From Burkholderia pyrrocinia (GTDB lineage: Bacteria; Pseudomonadota; Gammaproteobacteria; Burkholderiales; Burkholderiaceae): 64,000 bases of DNA. The DNA is taken from NCBI RefSeq assembly GCF_018417535.1, contig NZ_CP070978.1, positions 682,001 through 746,000 on the forward strand, in the 5' to 3' direction. Position 1 is the first letter of the stretch. Every line of letters starts with the position of its first letter. Below, one piece after another: positions 9,190-18,132 of this stretch. Both the position numbers and the translations under genes were made by a program. The notes under the pieces are model-generated. The model searched no databases and was not told the origin of the DNA. It was given only the letters and a program-made list of their open reading frames with translations.

Positions 9190-12100
9190 ATGTGGATTGT
9201 CAATCTCGCGCTCAGGCGCCCCTACACGTTCATCGTCATGGCCATCATGATCGTGCTGGCCACCCCGCTTGCGCTGATGCGCACGCCGGTCGACGTGCTG
9301 CCCGCGATCAACATCCCCGTGATCAGCGTGATCTGGAATTACAGCGGCTTCTCCGCGACGGAGATGACGAACCGCATCACGGCCGTCCATGAACGGATCC
9401 TGACGACGACCGTCAACAACATCCAGCATGTCGAGTCGACGTCGCTGCCCGGCATCGCGGTCGTGAAGGTGTTCCTGCAGCCCGGCGCGAACGTGCAGAC
9501 AGCGATCGCGCAGACGGTCTCGTCCGCGCAGGCGATCGTGCGGCAGATGCCGCAGGGCGCGACGCCGCCGCTCGTGATCACCTATTCGGCGTCGAGCATC
9601 CCGGTGATCCAGCTCGGGCTGTCGAGCAAGACGCTCAGCGAACAGTCGCTCGCCGACATCGCGCTCAACTTCCTGCGCCCGCAGTTGATCACGGTTCCGG
9701 GCGTGCAGATCCCGTTCCCGTACGGCGGCCGCACGCGCGTGGTCGCGATCGACATCGACCCGCAGGCGCTGCTCGCGAAGGGGCTCACGCCGGCGGACAT
9801 CGTCAACGCGGTCAACGCGCAGAACCTCGTGCTGCCGACCGGCACCGCGAAGATGGGCCAGACCGAGTACCGGATCGACACCAACGCGTCGGCCGACACG
9901 ATCGCGGACATCAGCCGCCTGCCGATCCAGACCGTCGGCGGCGCGACGACCTACCTGAACGAGGTTGCGGCGGTGCGCGACGGCTTCGCGCCGCAGACCA
10001 ACGTGGTGCGCCAGAACGGCCAGCGTGGCGTGCTCGTGTCGATCCTGAAAAGCGGCGACGCGTCGACGCTCAAGGTCGTGTCGGACCTGAAGGCGCTGTT
10101 GCCGAAGGTGATTCCGACACTCCCCGAAGGGCTCGCGATCACGGCGCTGTTCGACCAGTCGGTGTTCGTCAATGCGGCCGTGCAGGGCGTGATCCACGAG
10201 GCGCTGATCGCCGCCGTGCTGACCGCGATGATGATCCTGCTGTTCCTCGGAAACTGGCGCAGCACGCTGATCATCGCGATCTCGATTCCGCTGTCGATCT
10301 TCACGTCGCTGATCGCGCTGTCGGCGCTCGGCGAGACCATCAACATCATGACGCTCGGCGGGCTCGCGCTCGCGGTCGGGATCCTGGTCGACGACGCGAC
10401 CGTCACGATCGAGAACATCGAGCGGCACCTGCATCTCGGCACGCGCCGGGCCGCCCCAAGCGTGCCGAGCGGCCCCCTCGGGGGGCAGCGACCGGAGGGA
10501 GCGCGGGGGTCGTCGTTCGGCACGGACCTGCACGAGGCAATCCTCGAAGGCGCCGGCGAGATCGCGGTGCCCGCGTTCGTGTCGACGCTGTGCATCTGCA
10601 TCGTGTTCGTGCCGATGTTCTTCCTGACGGGCGTCGCGCGCTACCTGTTCGGGCCGCTCGCGGAAGCCGTCGTGTTCGCGATGCTCGCGTCGTACGTGCT
10701 GTCGCGCACGCTCGTGCCGACGCTCGCGATGCTGCTGTTCCGCCCGCAGCAGGCGAGCACCGGCCCCGATCATGCGACGTCGCGTTTCGCACGCGTGCAT
10801 CATGCGTTCAACAACGCGTTCGAGGGGCTGCGCGCGTGGTACCTCGTGCTGCTCAGCATGCTGCTCGTGCGCCGCCGCTTCTACGCGATGTGCTTCCTCG
10901 GCTTCTGCGTGGTGTCGACGGGCCTCGTGTTCGCGCTCGGCCGCGACTTCTTCCCGAATGCCGATTCCGGCAACATCCGGCTGCACATGCGCGCGCCGAC
11001 CGGCTACCGGATCGAGGAAACCGCGCGCCTCGCCGACCAGGTCGAGCGCGTGATCCGCGAAGCCGTGCCGCCCGACGAGCTCGGCGCGATCGTCGACAAC
11101 CTCGGCCTGCCCGTGAGCGGCATCAACCTGTCGTACAGCAATGCCGGCACGATCGGCACGCTCGACGGCGAACTGCTGATCGCGCTGAAGCCCGGCCACC
11201 GGGCGACCCGGCATTACGTGCAGACGCTGCGCAAGCTGCTGCCCGAGCGCTTCCCGGGCGTCGAGTTCTTCTTCCAGCCGTCGGACATCATCACGCAGAT
11301 CCTCAACTTCGGTCAGCCGGCCGCGATCGACGTGCAGGTGCTCGGCAACGATCTCGCGAGTAACATGACAATCGCGAGCAACCTGATGAAAAAGGTCAGG
11401 CAAATCCCCGGCGCCGTCGACGTGCACGTGCTGCAACGCAACGACGAGCCGACCCTGCTGGCCGACATGGATCGTACGCGCATGCAGCAGCTCAATCTCT
11501 CCGCGCAGAACGTCGCGCAGAACATGCTGATCTCGCTGTCCGGCAGTTCGCAGACGACGCCGTCGTTCTGGATCAACCCGCGTACCGGCGTCCAGTACCC
11601 GCTGCAGATCCAGACCCCGCAATACGACATCTCGTCGGTCGACGACCTGCTCGGCACGCCGATTTCGGCGAGCGGCCGCACGGGCATGCCGCTGCAACTG
11701 CTCGGCAACCTCGTGCAGGTGCGCACCGCCGCGAACCCGGCCGTGATCACGCACTACAACATCCGCCCGGCGATCGACCTGTACGTGAGCGTCGAGGGCC
11801 GCGACCTCGGCTCGGTCGCGGGCGAGATCGAGCGCATCGTGTCCGACATGCGCGCGAGCCTGCCGCGCGGCACCGACCTGACGATGCGCGGCCAGATCGA
11901 GACGATGCGCACGTCGTATATCGGCCTCGGCGCGGGTGTCGCGATGGCGATCGTGCTCGTCTACCTGCTGATCGTCGTCAATTTCCAGTCGTGGCTCGAC
12001 CCGCTGATCATCATCAGCGCGATGCCGGCCGCGCTCGCCGGCATCGCGTGGATGCTGTTCATCACCGGCACGCACCTGAGCGTGCCCGCGCTGACCGGCG

Positions 12101-12438
12101 CGATCATGACGGTGGGCGTCGCGACCGCGAACAGCATTCTCGTCGTGTCGTTCGCGCGCCAGCGCCTCGCGGCCGGCGCGCCGCCGCTCACGGCCGCGCT
12201 GGAGGCCGGCGCGACGCGGATCCGGCCGGTGCTGATGACGGCGCTCGCGATGATCATCGGGATGGTGCCGATGGCGCTCGGTCTCGGCGAAGGCGCCGAG
12301 CAGAACGCGCCGCTCGGCCGCGCGGTGATCGGCGGGCTGCTGTTCGCGACCGTTTCGACTTTGCTGTTCGTGCCGCTCGTGTTCGGCGGCGTGCATTCGC
12401 GGCTGGCCCGCCGGCGCGCGCGCCAGGCCGGACACTGA
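9190..12438 (+). CDS. RND efflux transporter permease subunit (with 27-codon repeat insertion)
   Basis: 1082 residues: an inner-membrane proton/drug antiporter of the HAE1-type RND superfamily. The start MWIVNLALRRPYTFIVMAIM, the porter segment MPQGATPPLVITYSASSIPV, and the TM4 motif GILVDDATVTIENIERHL with the proton-relay Asp pair (401/402) are all present, along with twelve hydrophobic helices in two halves. Between residues 416 and 444 it contains an Arg/Gly/Pro-rich insert that comes from an inserted DNA repeat; without it the protein would be a normal 1055 residues. It is the first gene of a five-gene operon: adaptor, outer-membrane factor, response regulator and sensor kinase follow closely. 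Substrates could be drugs, solvents or detergents; nothing identifies metal specificity. Confidence 0.94.
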   Translation: MWIVNLALRRPYTFIVMAIMIVLATPLALMRTPVDVLPAINIPVISVIWNYSGFSATEMTNRITAVHERILTTTVNNIQHVESTSLPGIAVVKVFLQPGANVQTAIAQTVSSAQAIVRQMPQGATPPLVITYSASSIPVIQLGLSSKTLSEQSLADIALNFLRPQLITVPGVQIPFPYGGRTRVVAIDIDPQALLAKGLTPADIVNAVNAQNLVLPTGTAKMGQTEYRIDTNASADTIADISRLPIQTVGGATTYLNEVAAVRDGFAPQTNVVRQNGQRGVLVSILKSGDASTLKVVSDLKALLPKVIPTLPEGLAITALFDQSVFVNAAVQGVIHEALIAAVLTAMMILLFLGNWRSTLIIAISIPLSIFTSLIALSALGETINIMTLGGLALAVGILVDDATVTIENIERHLHLGTRRAAPSVPSGPLGGQRPEGARGSSFGTDLHEAILEGAGEIAVPAFVSTLCICIVFVPMFFLTGVARYLFGPLAEAVVFAMLASYVLSRTLVPTLAMLLFRPQQASTGPDHATSRFARVHHAFNNAFEGLRAWYLVLLSMLLVRRRFYAMCFLGFCVVSTGLVFALGRDFFPNADSGNIRLHMRAPTGYRIEETARLADQVERVIREAVPPDELGAIVDNLGLPVSGINLSYSNAGTIGTLDGELLIALKPGHRATRHYVQTLRKLLPERFPGVEFFFQPSDIITQILNFGQPAAIDVQVLGNDLASNMTIASNLMKKVRQIPGAVDVHVLQRNDEPTLLADMDRTRMQQLNLSAQNVAQNMLISLSGSSQTTPSFWINPRTGVQYPLQIQTPQYDISSVDDLLGTPISASGRTGMPLQLLGNLVQVRTAANPAVITHYNIRPAIDLYVSVEGRDLGSVAGEIERIVSDMRASLPRGTDLTMRGQIETMRTSYIGLGAGVAMAIVLVYLLIVVNFQSWLDPLIIISAMPAALAGIAWMLFITGTHLSVPALTGAIMTVGVATANSILVVSFARQRLAAGAPPLTAALEAGATRIRPVLMTALAMIIGMVPMALGLGEGAEQNAPLGRAVIGGLLFATVSTLLFVPLVFGGVHSRLARRRARQAGH
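10436..10524. repeat. 81-bp GC-rich palindromic insertion within the RND gene, flanked by 8-bp direct repeats
   Basis: TCGGCACG at 10436-10443 is repeated exactly at 10517-10524, 81 bases apart (27 codons). The DNA between is unlike RND coding sequence and contains a self-complementary GCCCCCTCGGGGGGC core. Deleting one unit restores HLHLGTDLHEAILEG, the expected continuous RND sequence. This looks like a small non-autonomous repeat that inserted with an 8-bp target duplication and happened to keep the frame. Similar GC-rich elements occur between genes in Burkholderia and relatives (recollection, not checked here). Confidence 0.8.
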
Positions 12439-12464
12439 CCTTCGCCTATAGACCCGGTTAATTC

Positions 12465-13694
12465 ATGGAAGAGAAACATCACAGCTCCGTCGGCATCCAG
12501 GTGGACGAACACGGCATGCACCTGCCGACGCGCACGTCGGTGTCGCGGCGCGGGCGAATCGTACTGGTCGTGATCGTCGTGCTGCTGGCCGCGGGCGCCG
12601 CGCGCACGATCGTCGTCAACGTGCTGAACCGCAACCGGCTCGACGCGATCGCCGAGCAGAACACGCGCCAGTACGTGAACGTCGTGCGCCCGGTCGACGC
12701 GGCCACCGGCGGCAAGCTGACGCTGCCCGGCACGCTGCGCGGCTTCGTCGAGGCGCCGATCTACGCGCGCGCGAGCGGCTATGTGCTGCGCTGGCAGGCC
12801 GACATCGGCGCGCACGTGAAGCAGGGGCAAGTGCTCGCCGAACTCGACACGCCCGAGCTGAACCAGGAGCTCGCACAGGCCACCGCGCAACGGCAGCAGG
12901 CGCAGGCGGCGCTCGCGCTCGCGAAGACGTCGTTCGACCGCGCGCAGCAGTTGCGCCAGCGCGATGCCGTGTCGCAGCAGGAACTCGACGACCGCCAGGG
13001 CGCATTCAACCAGGGCACCGCGAACCTCGCCGCGGCCGATGCGAACATGCGCCGGCTCACCGAACTGAAGGGCTTCCAGCGGATCGTCGCGCCGATCGAC
13101 GGGATCGTCACGCAGCGCAACGTCGACGTCGGCGATCTCGTCGGCTCCGGCAACGCGGGCCGCTCGCTGTTCACCGTCGTGCAGGCCGACCGGCTGCGCC
13201 TCTACGTACAGGTGCCGCAGGCGTACGCGCAGCAGGTGAAGGTCGGCCAGCACGTGAGCGTCACGCAGGCCGAGCTGCCGGGCCGGACCTTCGACGGCAC
13301 GATCACGCGCACGTCCGAAGCGATCGATGTCGCGACGCGCTCGCTGCAGATCGAGATCACGCTGCCGAACCCGGATGCACGGCTGCTGCCCGGCGCGTAC
13401 GTGCAGGCGACGCTGCCGATGACACCGGTCGGCCGCCTGCAGATCCCCGCCAATACGCTGCTGTTCCGCGCCGAAGGCCCGACGGTCGCGACCGTCGACG
13501 CGAACGGCCAGGTCCGCCTGAAACCGGTGACGGTCGTGCGCACGATCGGGCAGACGCTCGAAGTCGACGGGCCGCTCACGCCGAACGACCGCCTCGTCGC
13601 GAACCCGAGCGACGCGCTCGCGAACGGCGACCCGGTCGTCGTGTCGACGCCGGCGGCAAAACCCGCATCGGCCGCCGCGGGAGCGAAGTCGTGA
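12465..13694 (+). CDS. RND periplasmic adaptor (membrane fusion protein)
   Basis: 409 residues. A single N-terminal membrane helix (about 25-47, IVLVVIVVLLAAGAARTIVV) anchors it. It is followed by the lipoyl/barrel-sandwich half (YARASGYVLRWQADIGAHVKQGQ), an alpha-helical hairpin (residues about 130-200, ELNQELAQATAQRQQAQAA) and the returning half (FQRIVAPIDGIVTQRNVDVGDLV), then beta-barrel domains. It links the RND pump to the outer-membrane factor in the periplasm. It starts 26 bases after the permease stop and overlaps the next gene by 4 bases, so it is cotranscribed. Confidence 0.94.
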   Translation: MEEKHHSSVGIQVDEHGMHLPTRTSVSRRGRIVLVVIVVLLAAGAARTIVVNVLNRNRLDAIAEQNTRQYVNVVRPVDAATGGKLTLPGTLRGFVEAPIYARASGYVLRWQADIGAHVKQGQVLAELDTPELNQELAQATAQRQQAQAALALAKTSFDRAQQLRQRDAVSQQELDDRQGAFNQGTANLAAADANMRRLTELKGFQRIVAPIDGIVTQRNVDVGDLVGSGNAGRSLFTVVQADRLRLYVQVPQAYAQQVKVGQHVSVTQAELPGRTFDGTITRTSEAIDVATRSLQIEITLPNPDARLLPGAYVQATLPMTPVGRLQIPANTLLFRAEGPTVATVDANGQVRLKPVTVVRTIGQTLEVDGPLTPNDRLVANPSDALANGDPVVVSTPAAKPASAAAGAKS

Positions 13695-15205
13695 TCGCGA
13701 CGCGCGCCCGCGTGCGGCCCGCTGCGCTCGTCGCCGTCGTGGCGGCAGCCGCCGTCGCCGGCTGCACGGTCGGCCCCGACTACCGGCGCCCGGCCGTCGA
13801 TACGCCGGCCGCATGGCGACTCGACCCGGCCGACGCGTACTGGCACCCGGCCGCGCCGGCCCGTGCGCCGCTCGATCCGGCGTGGTGGACCGCGTTCGGC
13901 GATCCGCAGCTCGATGCGCTCGAAACCGACGCGCTGCGCAACAACCAGAACCTGAAGGTCGTCGCCGCGCGCTACGACCAGGCGAAGGCAACGCTCGCAT
14001 CGGTCGCGTCCGCGCAGTATCCGGCCGTCGGCCTGAACGCGAGCGGCCAGCGCTTCAAGATCTCCGCCGACCGGCCGCGGACCAACTACGCGACGCAAAA
14101 CGCATCGACGGTGCAGAACGACATCCAGGTCGGTGCGAGCGTCAGCTACGAACTCGACCTGTTCGGCCGCGTGCGGCGCAGCGTCGAATCCGCGCAGGCG
14201 AGCACCGAGCAGGCGCACGACGATTTCGCGAACGCGCGCCTCGTGCTGACCGCCGATCTCGCATCGAGCTATTTCGCGCTGCGCGAACTCGACACCGAGA
14301 TCGACGTCGTCAAGCGCTCGATCGACCTGCAGCAAAAGGCGCTCGACTACGTGAACGCGCGCCACGAACTCGGCGCGGTATCGGGCCTCGACCTGCTGCA
14401 GCAGCGCGCACAGCTCGACGCGACGCGCACGCAGTTGCAGTTGCTGATCCAGCAGCGCACGCAGGTCGAAACCGCGATCGCGACGCTGGTCGGCACGCCG
14501 GCCCCCGAGTTCTCGCTGCCGCCGCGCGTGGTGCCGATCAACGCGCCCGCGCTGCCGACCGGCATGCCGAGCGACCTGCTGCAGCGGCGCCCCGACGTCG
14601 CGTCGGCCGAGCGCGCGATGGCCGCCGCGAACGCGCAGATCGGCGTCGCGCGCGCCGCGTATTTCCCGCGCATCACGCTGTCGCCGGACATCGGCTGGGA
14701 TGCGACGCGCTTCGCGGGCCTGTTCACCGTGCCGGCGCTGCTGTGGTCGGTCGGCGCGTCGGTCAGCCAGCCGCTGTTCGAAGGCGGCAAGCTGAAGGCC
14801 GGCGTCGATTTCGCGCAGGCCGGTTATGCCGCCGCGCAGGCCAGCTACCGGCAGACCGTGCTCACTGCATTCCAGGAGGTGCAAAATGCGGTGACGGGCC
14901 TGTCGGTGCTGGCCGACGCCGCGCAGCAGGCATCGGCGGCCGTCGACGATGCGCGCAAGCTCGTGTCGCTCGCGCAGGATCGCTACGCGGGCGGCCTGAC
15001 ACCATTCATCGACGTACTGACGGCCCAGCAGCAACTGCTGACGAGCGAGCGCCAGGCCGTGCAGATCCAGGGCCAGCGCGCGACGCTCGTCGTCTTTCTC
15101 GCGAAGGCGCTCGGCGGCGGCTGGGACGGCGGCGCGACGAACGGCCCCGCGCCGTCCGACGTCGCGGCGGCCGGTCCGCAGCGCACCGCGGGCGTCGACC
15201 CTTAA
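13691..15205 (+). CDS. RND outer-membrane factor lipoprotein (NodT/OprM-like)
   Basis: 504 residues from a GTG at 13691 that overlaps the adaptor stop (GTGA). The signal ends in VAAAAVAGC, a lipobox, followed by TVGPDYRRPAVDTPAAW, the typical start of NodT-family outer-membrane channels. Two homologous OEP halves follow, with the usual HDDFANARLVLTADLASSYFALR and TVLTAFQEVQNAVTGL helices. It trimerises to form the exit duct of the tripartite pump. Translational coupling to the adaptor supports fixed stoichiometry. The response regulator gene starts 22 bases later. Confidence 0.94.
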   Translation: MIATRARVRPAALVAVVAAAAVAGCTVGPDYRRPAVDTPAAWRLDPADAYWHPAAPARAPLDPAWWTAFGDPQLDALETDALRNNQNLKVVAARYDQAKATLASVASAQYPAVGLNASGQRFKISADRPRTNYATQNASTVQNDIQVGASVSYELDLFGRVRRSVESAQASTEQAHDDFANARLVLTADLASSYFALRELDTEIDVVKRSIDLQQKALDYVNARHELGAVSGLDLLQQRAQLDATRTQLQLLIQQRTQVETAIATLVGTPAPEFSLPPRVVPINAPALPTGMPSDLLQRRPDVASAERAMAAANAQIGVARAAYFPRITLSPDIGWDATRFAGLFTVPALLWSVGASVSQPLFEGGKLKAGVDFAQAGYAAAQASYRQTVLTAFQEVQNAVTGLSVLADAAQQASAAVDDARKLVSLAQDRYAGGLTPFIDVLTAQQQLLTSERQAVQIQGQRATLVVFLAKALGGGWDGGATNGPAPSDVAAAGPQRTAGVDP

Positions 15206-15227
15206 CCCGATTAGGCGGACAACCAAC

Positions 15228-15923
15228 ATGAAAGTCCTGATCGTCGAAGACGAACCGAAAGTCGTCGAATACCTGAAGAGCGGCCTGACCGAGGAAGGCT
15301 GGGTCGTCGACACCGCGCTCGACGGCGAAGACGGCGCGTGGAAGGCCGTCGAATTCGACTACGACGTGGTCGTGCTCGACGTGATGCTGCCGAAGCTCGA
15401 CGGCTTCGGCGTGCTGCGCGCGTTGCGCGCGCAGAAGCAGACGCCCGTCATCATGCTGACCGCGCGCGACCGCGTCGACGACCGCGTGCGCGGGCTGCGC
15501 GGCGGCGCCGACGACTACCTGACCAAGCCCTTCTCGTTCCTCGAACTGATCGAACGGCTGCGCGCGCTGACGCGCCGCGCGCGCGTGCAGGAATCGACGC
15601 TGATCTCGATCGGCGACCTGCGCGTCGACCTGATCGGCCGCCGCGCGACCCGCGACGGCACGCGCCTCGACCTGACCGCGCAGGAATTCCAGTTGCTCGG
15701 CGTGCTCGCGCGGCGCAGCGGCGAGGTGCTGTCGAAGACGACGATCGCCGAACTCGTGTGGGACGTGAACTTCGACAGCAACGCGAACGTCGTCGAGACG
15801 GCGATCAAGCGCCTGCGCGCGAAACTCGACGGCCCGTTCGCGGACAAGCTGCTGCACACGATCCGCGGGATGGGCTACGTGCTCGAGGCGCGCGAGGACG
15901 GCGACACCGAGAGGCACGCTTGA
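15228..15923 (+). CDS. OmpR/PhoB-family response regulator
   Basis: 231 residues. The receiver domain has acidic residues at 7-9 (VEDEP), phospho-acceptor Asp51 (VVVLDVMLPKLDG) and the conserved Lys in YLTKPFSF. The C-terminal winged-helix DNA-binding domain ends NVVETAIKRLRAKLDG, HTIRGMGYVLEAR. It belongs to the CzcR/CopR/IrlR-like subgroup. Its stop overlaps the sensor kinase start (TGATG), and it follows directly on the efflux genes, so it very likely controls the pump operon, probably by positive autoregulation. Confidence 0.95.
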   Translation: MKVLIVEDEPKVVEYLKSGLTEEGWVVDTALDGEDGAWKAVEFDYDVVVLDVMLPKLDGFGVLRALRAQKQTPVIMLTARDRVDDRVRGLRGGADDYLTKPFSFLELIERLRALTRRARVQESTLISIGDLRVDLIGRRATRDGTRLDLTAQEFQLLGVLARRSGEVLSKTTIAELVWDVNFDSNANVVETAIKRLRAKLDGPFADKLLHTIRGMGYVLEAREDGDTERHA

Positions 15924-17380
15924 TGAAACGCTCGATCGTCCTGCGGCTCTCGGCGATGTTCGGCATCGTGTCGCTGCTCGTGTTCACGCTGGTCGGCTGC
16001 GGGCTGTTCGTGATGATGGAACGCCAGCTCTTCGCGGAACTGCGCGCGACGCTCGATACGCGCACCAAGGTCGCCGAGATGATCGTGTCGCATGCGACGA
16101 CGGCCGCGCGCGGTCGCCTGATGCAGGAAAAACTCGCCGATCTCGTCCCGCCCGACGGCTCGACGCGCTATCAGGTCGACAGCACGAACCCGGCATTCCG
16201 CTTCGGAACGCCGGTAAACGGCGTGCCCGTCGATCCGCCATTCGGCGCGTTCCAGCGCTATGCGCTGAACGACAGCAGCTACGACGTGATGACGAAGACC
16301 GTCACCGTGGCCGGCAGCGGCGAGCGCCCGGCGCTGAAGCTGATCGTCGCCAGCTCGTGCGAGCGCACGCAACGGATGCTCCGCCGCTTCGGCTTGACGC
16401 TCGCCGCGCTGATCGCGACGGCGACCGTCATCACGCTGCTGCTGAGCCGCGCGGTCGCGCGCTTCGGGCTCGCGCCGCTCGACCGGCTGTCGCAGGACGC
16501 GTCGGCGATCAGCCTCGCGAACCGCCGCCAGCGGCTGCAGACCGACGCGCTGCCGGCCGAGCTGCGCGATCTCGCTACCTCGTTCAACGGCGCGCTCGAA
16601 CGCATCCAGCAAACCTACGCGCGGCTCGAAGCGTTCAACGCCGACGTCGCGCACGAGCTGCGCACGCCGGTCAGCATCCTGATCGGCCAGACCCAGGTCG
16701 CGCTGACGAGCCGCGACCGCTCGGTCGACCGGATGCGCCAGACGCTGCAGTCGAACCTCGAGGAATTCGAACGGCTGCGCGTGATCATCAACGACATGCT
16801 GTTCCTGTCACGCAGCGATCGCGGCGAACGCGCGACCGACCTGAAGGACGTGTCGCTCGCCGACGAGGTGCGGCGCATGCTCGACTTCCTCGAAATCCCG
16901 CTCGACGAAGCGCAACTGCGCGCCGAACTGCACGGCGATGCGCGCGCGGCCGTCGATCCGTCGCTGTTCCGCCGCGCGATGACGAACCTGCTGATCAACG
17001 CGATCCAGCATTCGGCGCCCGGCGCGACGGTGAACGTGACGATCACGCGCCGCGACACGCTCGTCGACATGGCCGTCTCGAACCCCGGCGAGCCGATCGA
17101 TCCCGTGCAGCGTTCGCACGTGTTCGAACGCTTCTACCGGCTCGAGGAAGCGCGCGCGAACAGCAAGGAAAACCACGGCCTCGGCCTGTCGATCGTCAAG
17201 GCCGTGGCCGAGATGCACGGCGGCAGCGTGTTCGTCGCGTGTTCGGGCGGCGTCAATACGTTCGGCTTCTCGGTGTCGACGCAACCCTGCGCGGGCGGCC
17301 CGCTGCGCCCGGGCGATGCCGCCGGCGCGGCCGATCCGCACGCGACGCAGCCGGCGCACGCGCCGCGCGCGTTGCACTGA
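15923..17380 (+). CDS. sensor histidine kinase paired with the efflux response regulator
   Basis: 485 residues from the ATG at 15923, overlapping the regulator stop. Two membrane helices (about 10-32 and 150-175) bracket a periplasmic sensor region of roughly 120 residues. Then come a HAMP linker, the DHp box FNADVAHELRTPVSI with phospho-His244, and the ATPase domain with the N box (NLLINAIQHSA), G boxes (ENHGLGLSIVKAVAEMHGG) and a Pro/Ala-rich tail. It matches the heavy-metal-type sensor kinase architecture. The periplasmic sensing of a pump substrate or envelope stress is inferred from context; no metal-binding cluster is seen. Confidence 0.94.
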   Translation: MKRSIVLRLSAMFGIVSLLVFTLVGCGLFVMMERQLFAELRATLDTRTKVAEMIVSHATTAARGRLMQEKLADLVPPDGSTRYQVDSTNPAFRFGTPVNGVPVDPPFGAFQRYALNDSSYDVMTKTVTVAGSGERPALKLIVASSCERTQRMLRRFGLTLAALIATATVITLLLSRAVARFGLAPLDRLSQDASAISLANRRQRLQTDALPAELRDLATSFNGALERIQQTYARLEAFNADVAHELRTPVSILIGQTQVALTSRDRSVDRMRQTLQSNLEEFERLRVIINDMLFLSRSDRGERATDLKDVSLADEVRRMLDFLEIPLDEAQLRAELHGDARAAVDPSLFRRAMTNLLINAIQHSAPGATVNVTITRRDTLVDMAVSNPGEPIDPVQRSHVFERFYRLEEARANSKENHGLGLSIVKAVAEMHGGSVFVACSGGVNTFGFSVSTQPCAGGPLRPGDAAGAADPHATQPAHAPRALH

Positions 17381-17479
17381 CGGCGGCCGCGCGCCGCCGA
17401 GGGCAGTTTTCTTCAATACGGGCCGGCGCAGCTCCCGTAGTCTCGATGCGACTTTCGACATTTCGCATGGAGACACCTG

Positions 17480-18067
17480 ATGAGCATGCTGGTTTCGATG
17501 GCCGCGTTCGCGCTCGCCTCGTCGATCACCCCCGGTCCCGTCAACATCGTCGCGCTCAGTGCCGGCGCACGCCACGGCCTCGGCGCGAGCCTGCGCTATG
17601 CGGCCGGCGCGACGCTCGGCTTCGTCGCGCTGTTCCTGCTGATCGGCCTCGGCCTGCACGCGGCGCTCGTGCGCTGGCCCGTGCTGACGACCGCGACGCA
17701 GTGGTCGGGAATCGCGTTCCTGCTCTATATGGCGCTGCGGCTCGCGCTCGATGACGGCCGGCTGGCGGCCGACCCGGACGTGGCCGGCCCGTCGGCGGCG
17801 GCCGGCGCGGCGATGCAGTGGCTGAATCCGAAGGCGTGGCTCGCGTGCGTGGCCGCGATGGGCGCGTATGCGGCCGATGGCGACCGCACGCAGGTCTGGT
17901 TATTCGCCGCGCTGTATCTGGTGATCTGTTTCGCGTCGATCGCGTGCTGGGGATATGCGGGCGCGTCGCTGCGGCACCGGCTCGCGAACGCGCGGCGCAT
18001 GCGCGTATTCAACCGGTTGATGGCATTGCTGCTCGCGGGCAGCGCACTCTTTCTGCTCGACGTCTAG
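17480..18067 (+). CDS. LysE/RhtB-family exporter
   Basis: 195 residues. The N-terminal SMAAFALASSITPGPVNIVAL has the conserved Pro-Gly-Pro, and GAAMQWLNPKAWLACVAAM is the central family motif. About six membrane spans. It starts 99 bases after the sensor kinase, behind its own AGGAG-like leader (GGAGACACCTG), and converges on an AraC-type regulator gene. It exports an amino acid or related small metabolite; the substrate is unknown. It is not similar in detail to the other LysE-type gene at 5151. Confidence 0.9.
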   Translation: MSMLVSMAAFALASSITPGPVNIVALSAGARHGLGASLRYAAGATLGFVALFLLIGLGLHAALVRWPVLTTATQWSGIAFLLYMALRLALDDGRLAADPDVAGPSAAAGAAMQWLNPKAWLACVAAMGAYAADGDRTQVWLFAALYLVICFASIACWGYAGASLRHRLANARRMRVFNRLMALLLAGSALFLLDV

Positions 18068-18132
18068 CCGGCCGGCCTGCGGATCAGCCGCTGCCACGCA
18101 TCGACAGCGCAAGCGCAGTCGCGCCCTGCCGT

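Noticed and set aside
6385..12435. A continuous 6-kb open minus-strand frame running from the acyl-CoA synthetase through the Crp gene and the RND gene
   Set aside because: Only the 6385-8037 part has family sequence. The rest is Arg/His/Asp-rich antisense translation, a common artefact in very GC-rich genes.
13202..15313. Long minus-strand frames opposite the adaptor and outer-membrane factor genes
   Set aside because: Low-complexity Arg/Ala/Val composition, no ribosome sites or domains, and complete overlap with well-supported genes.
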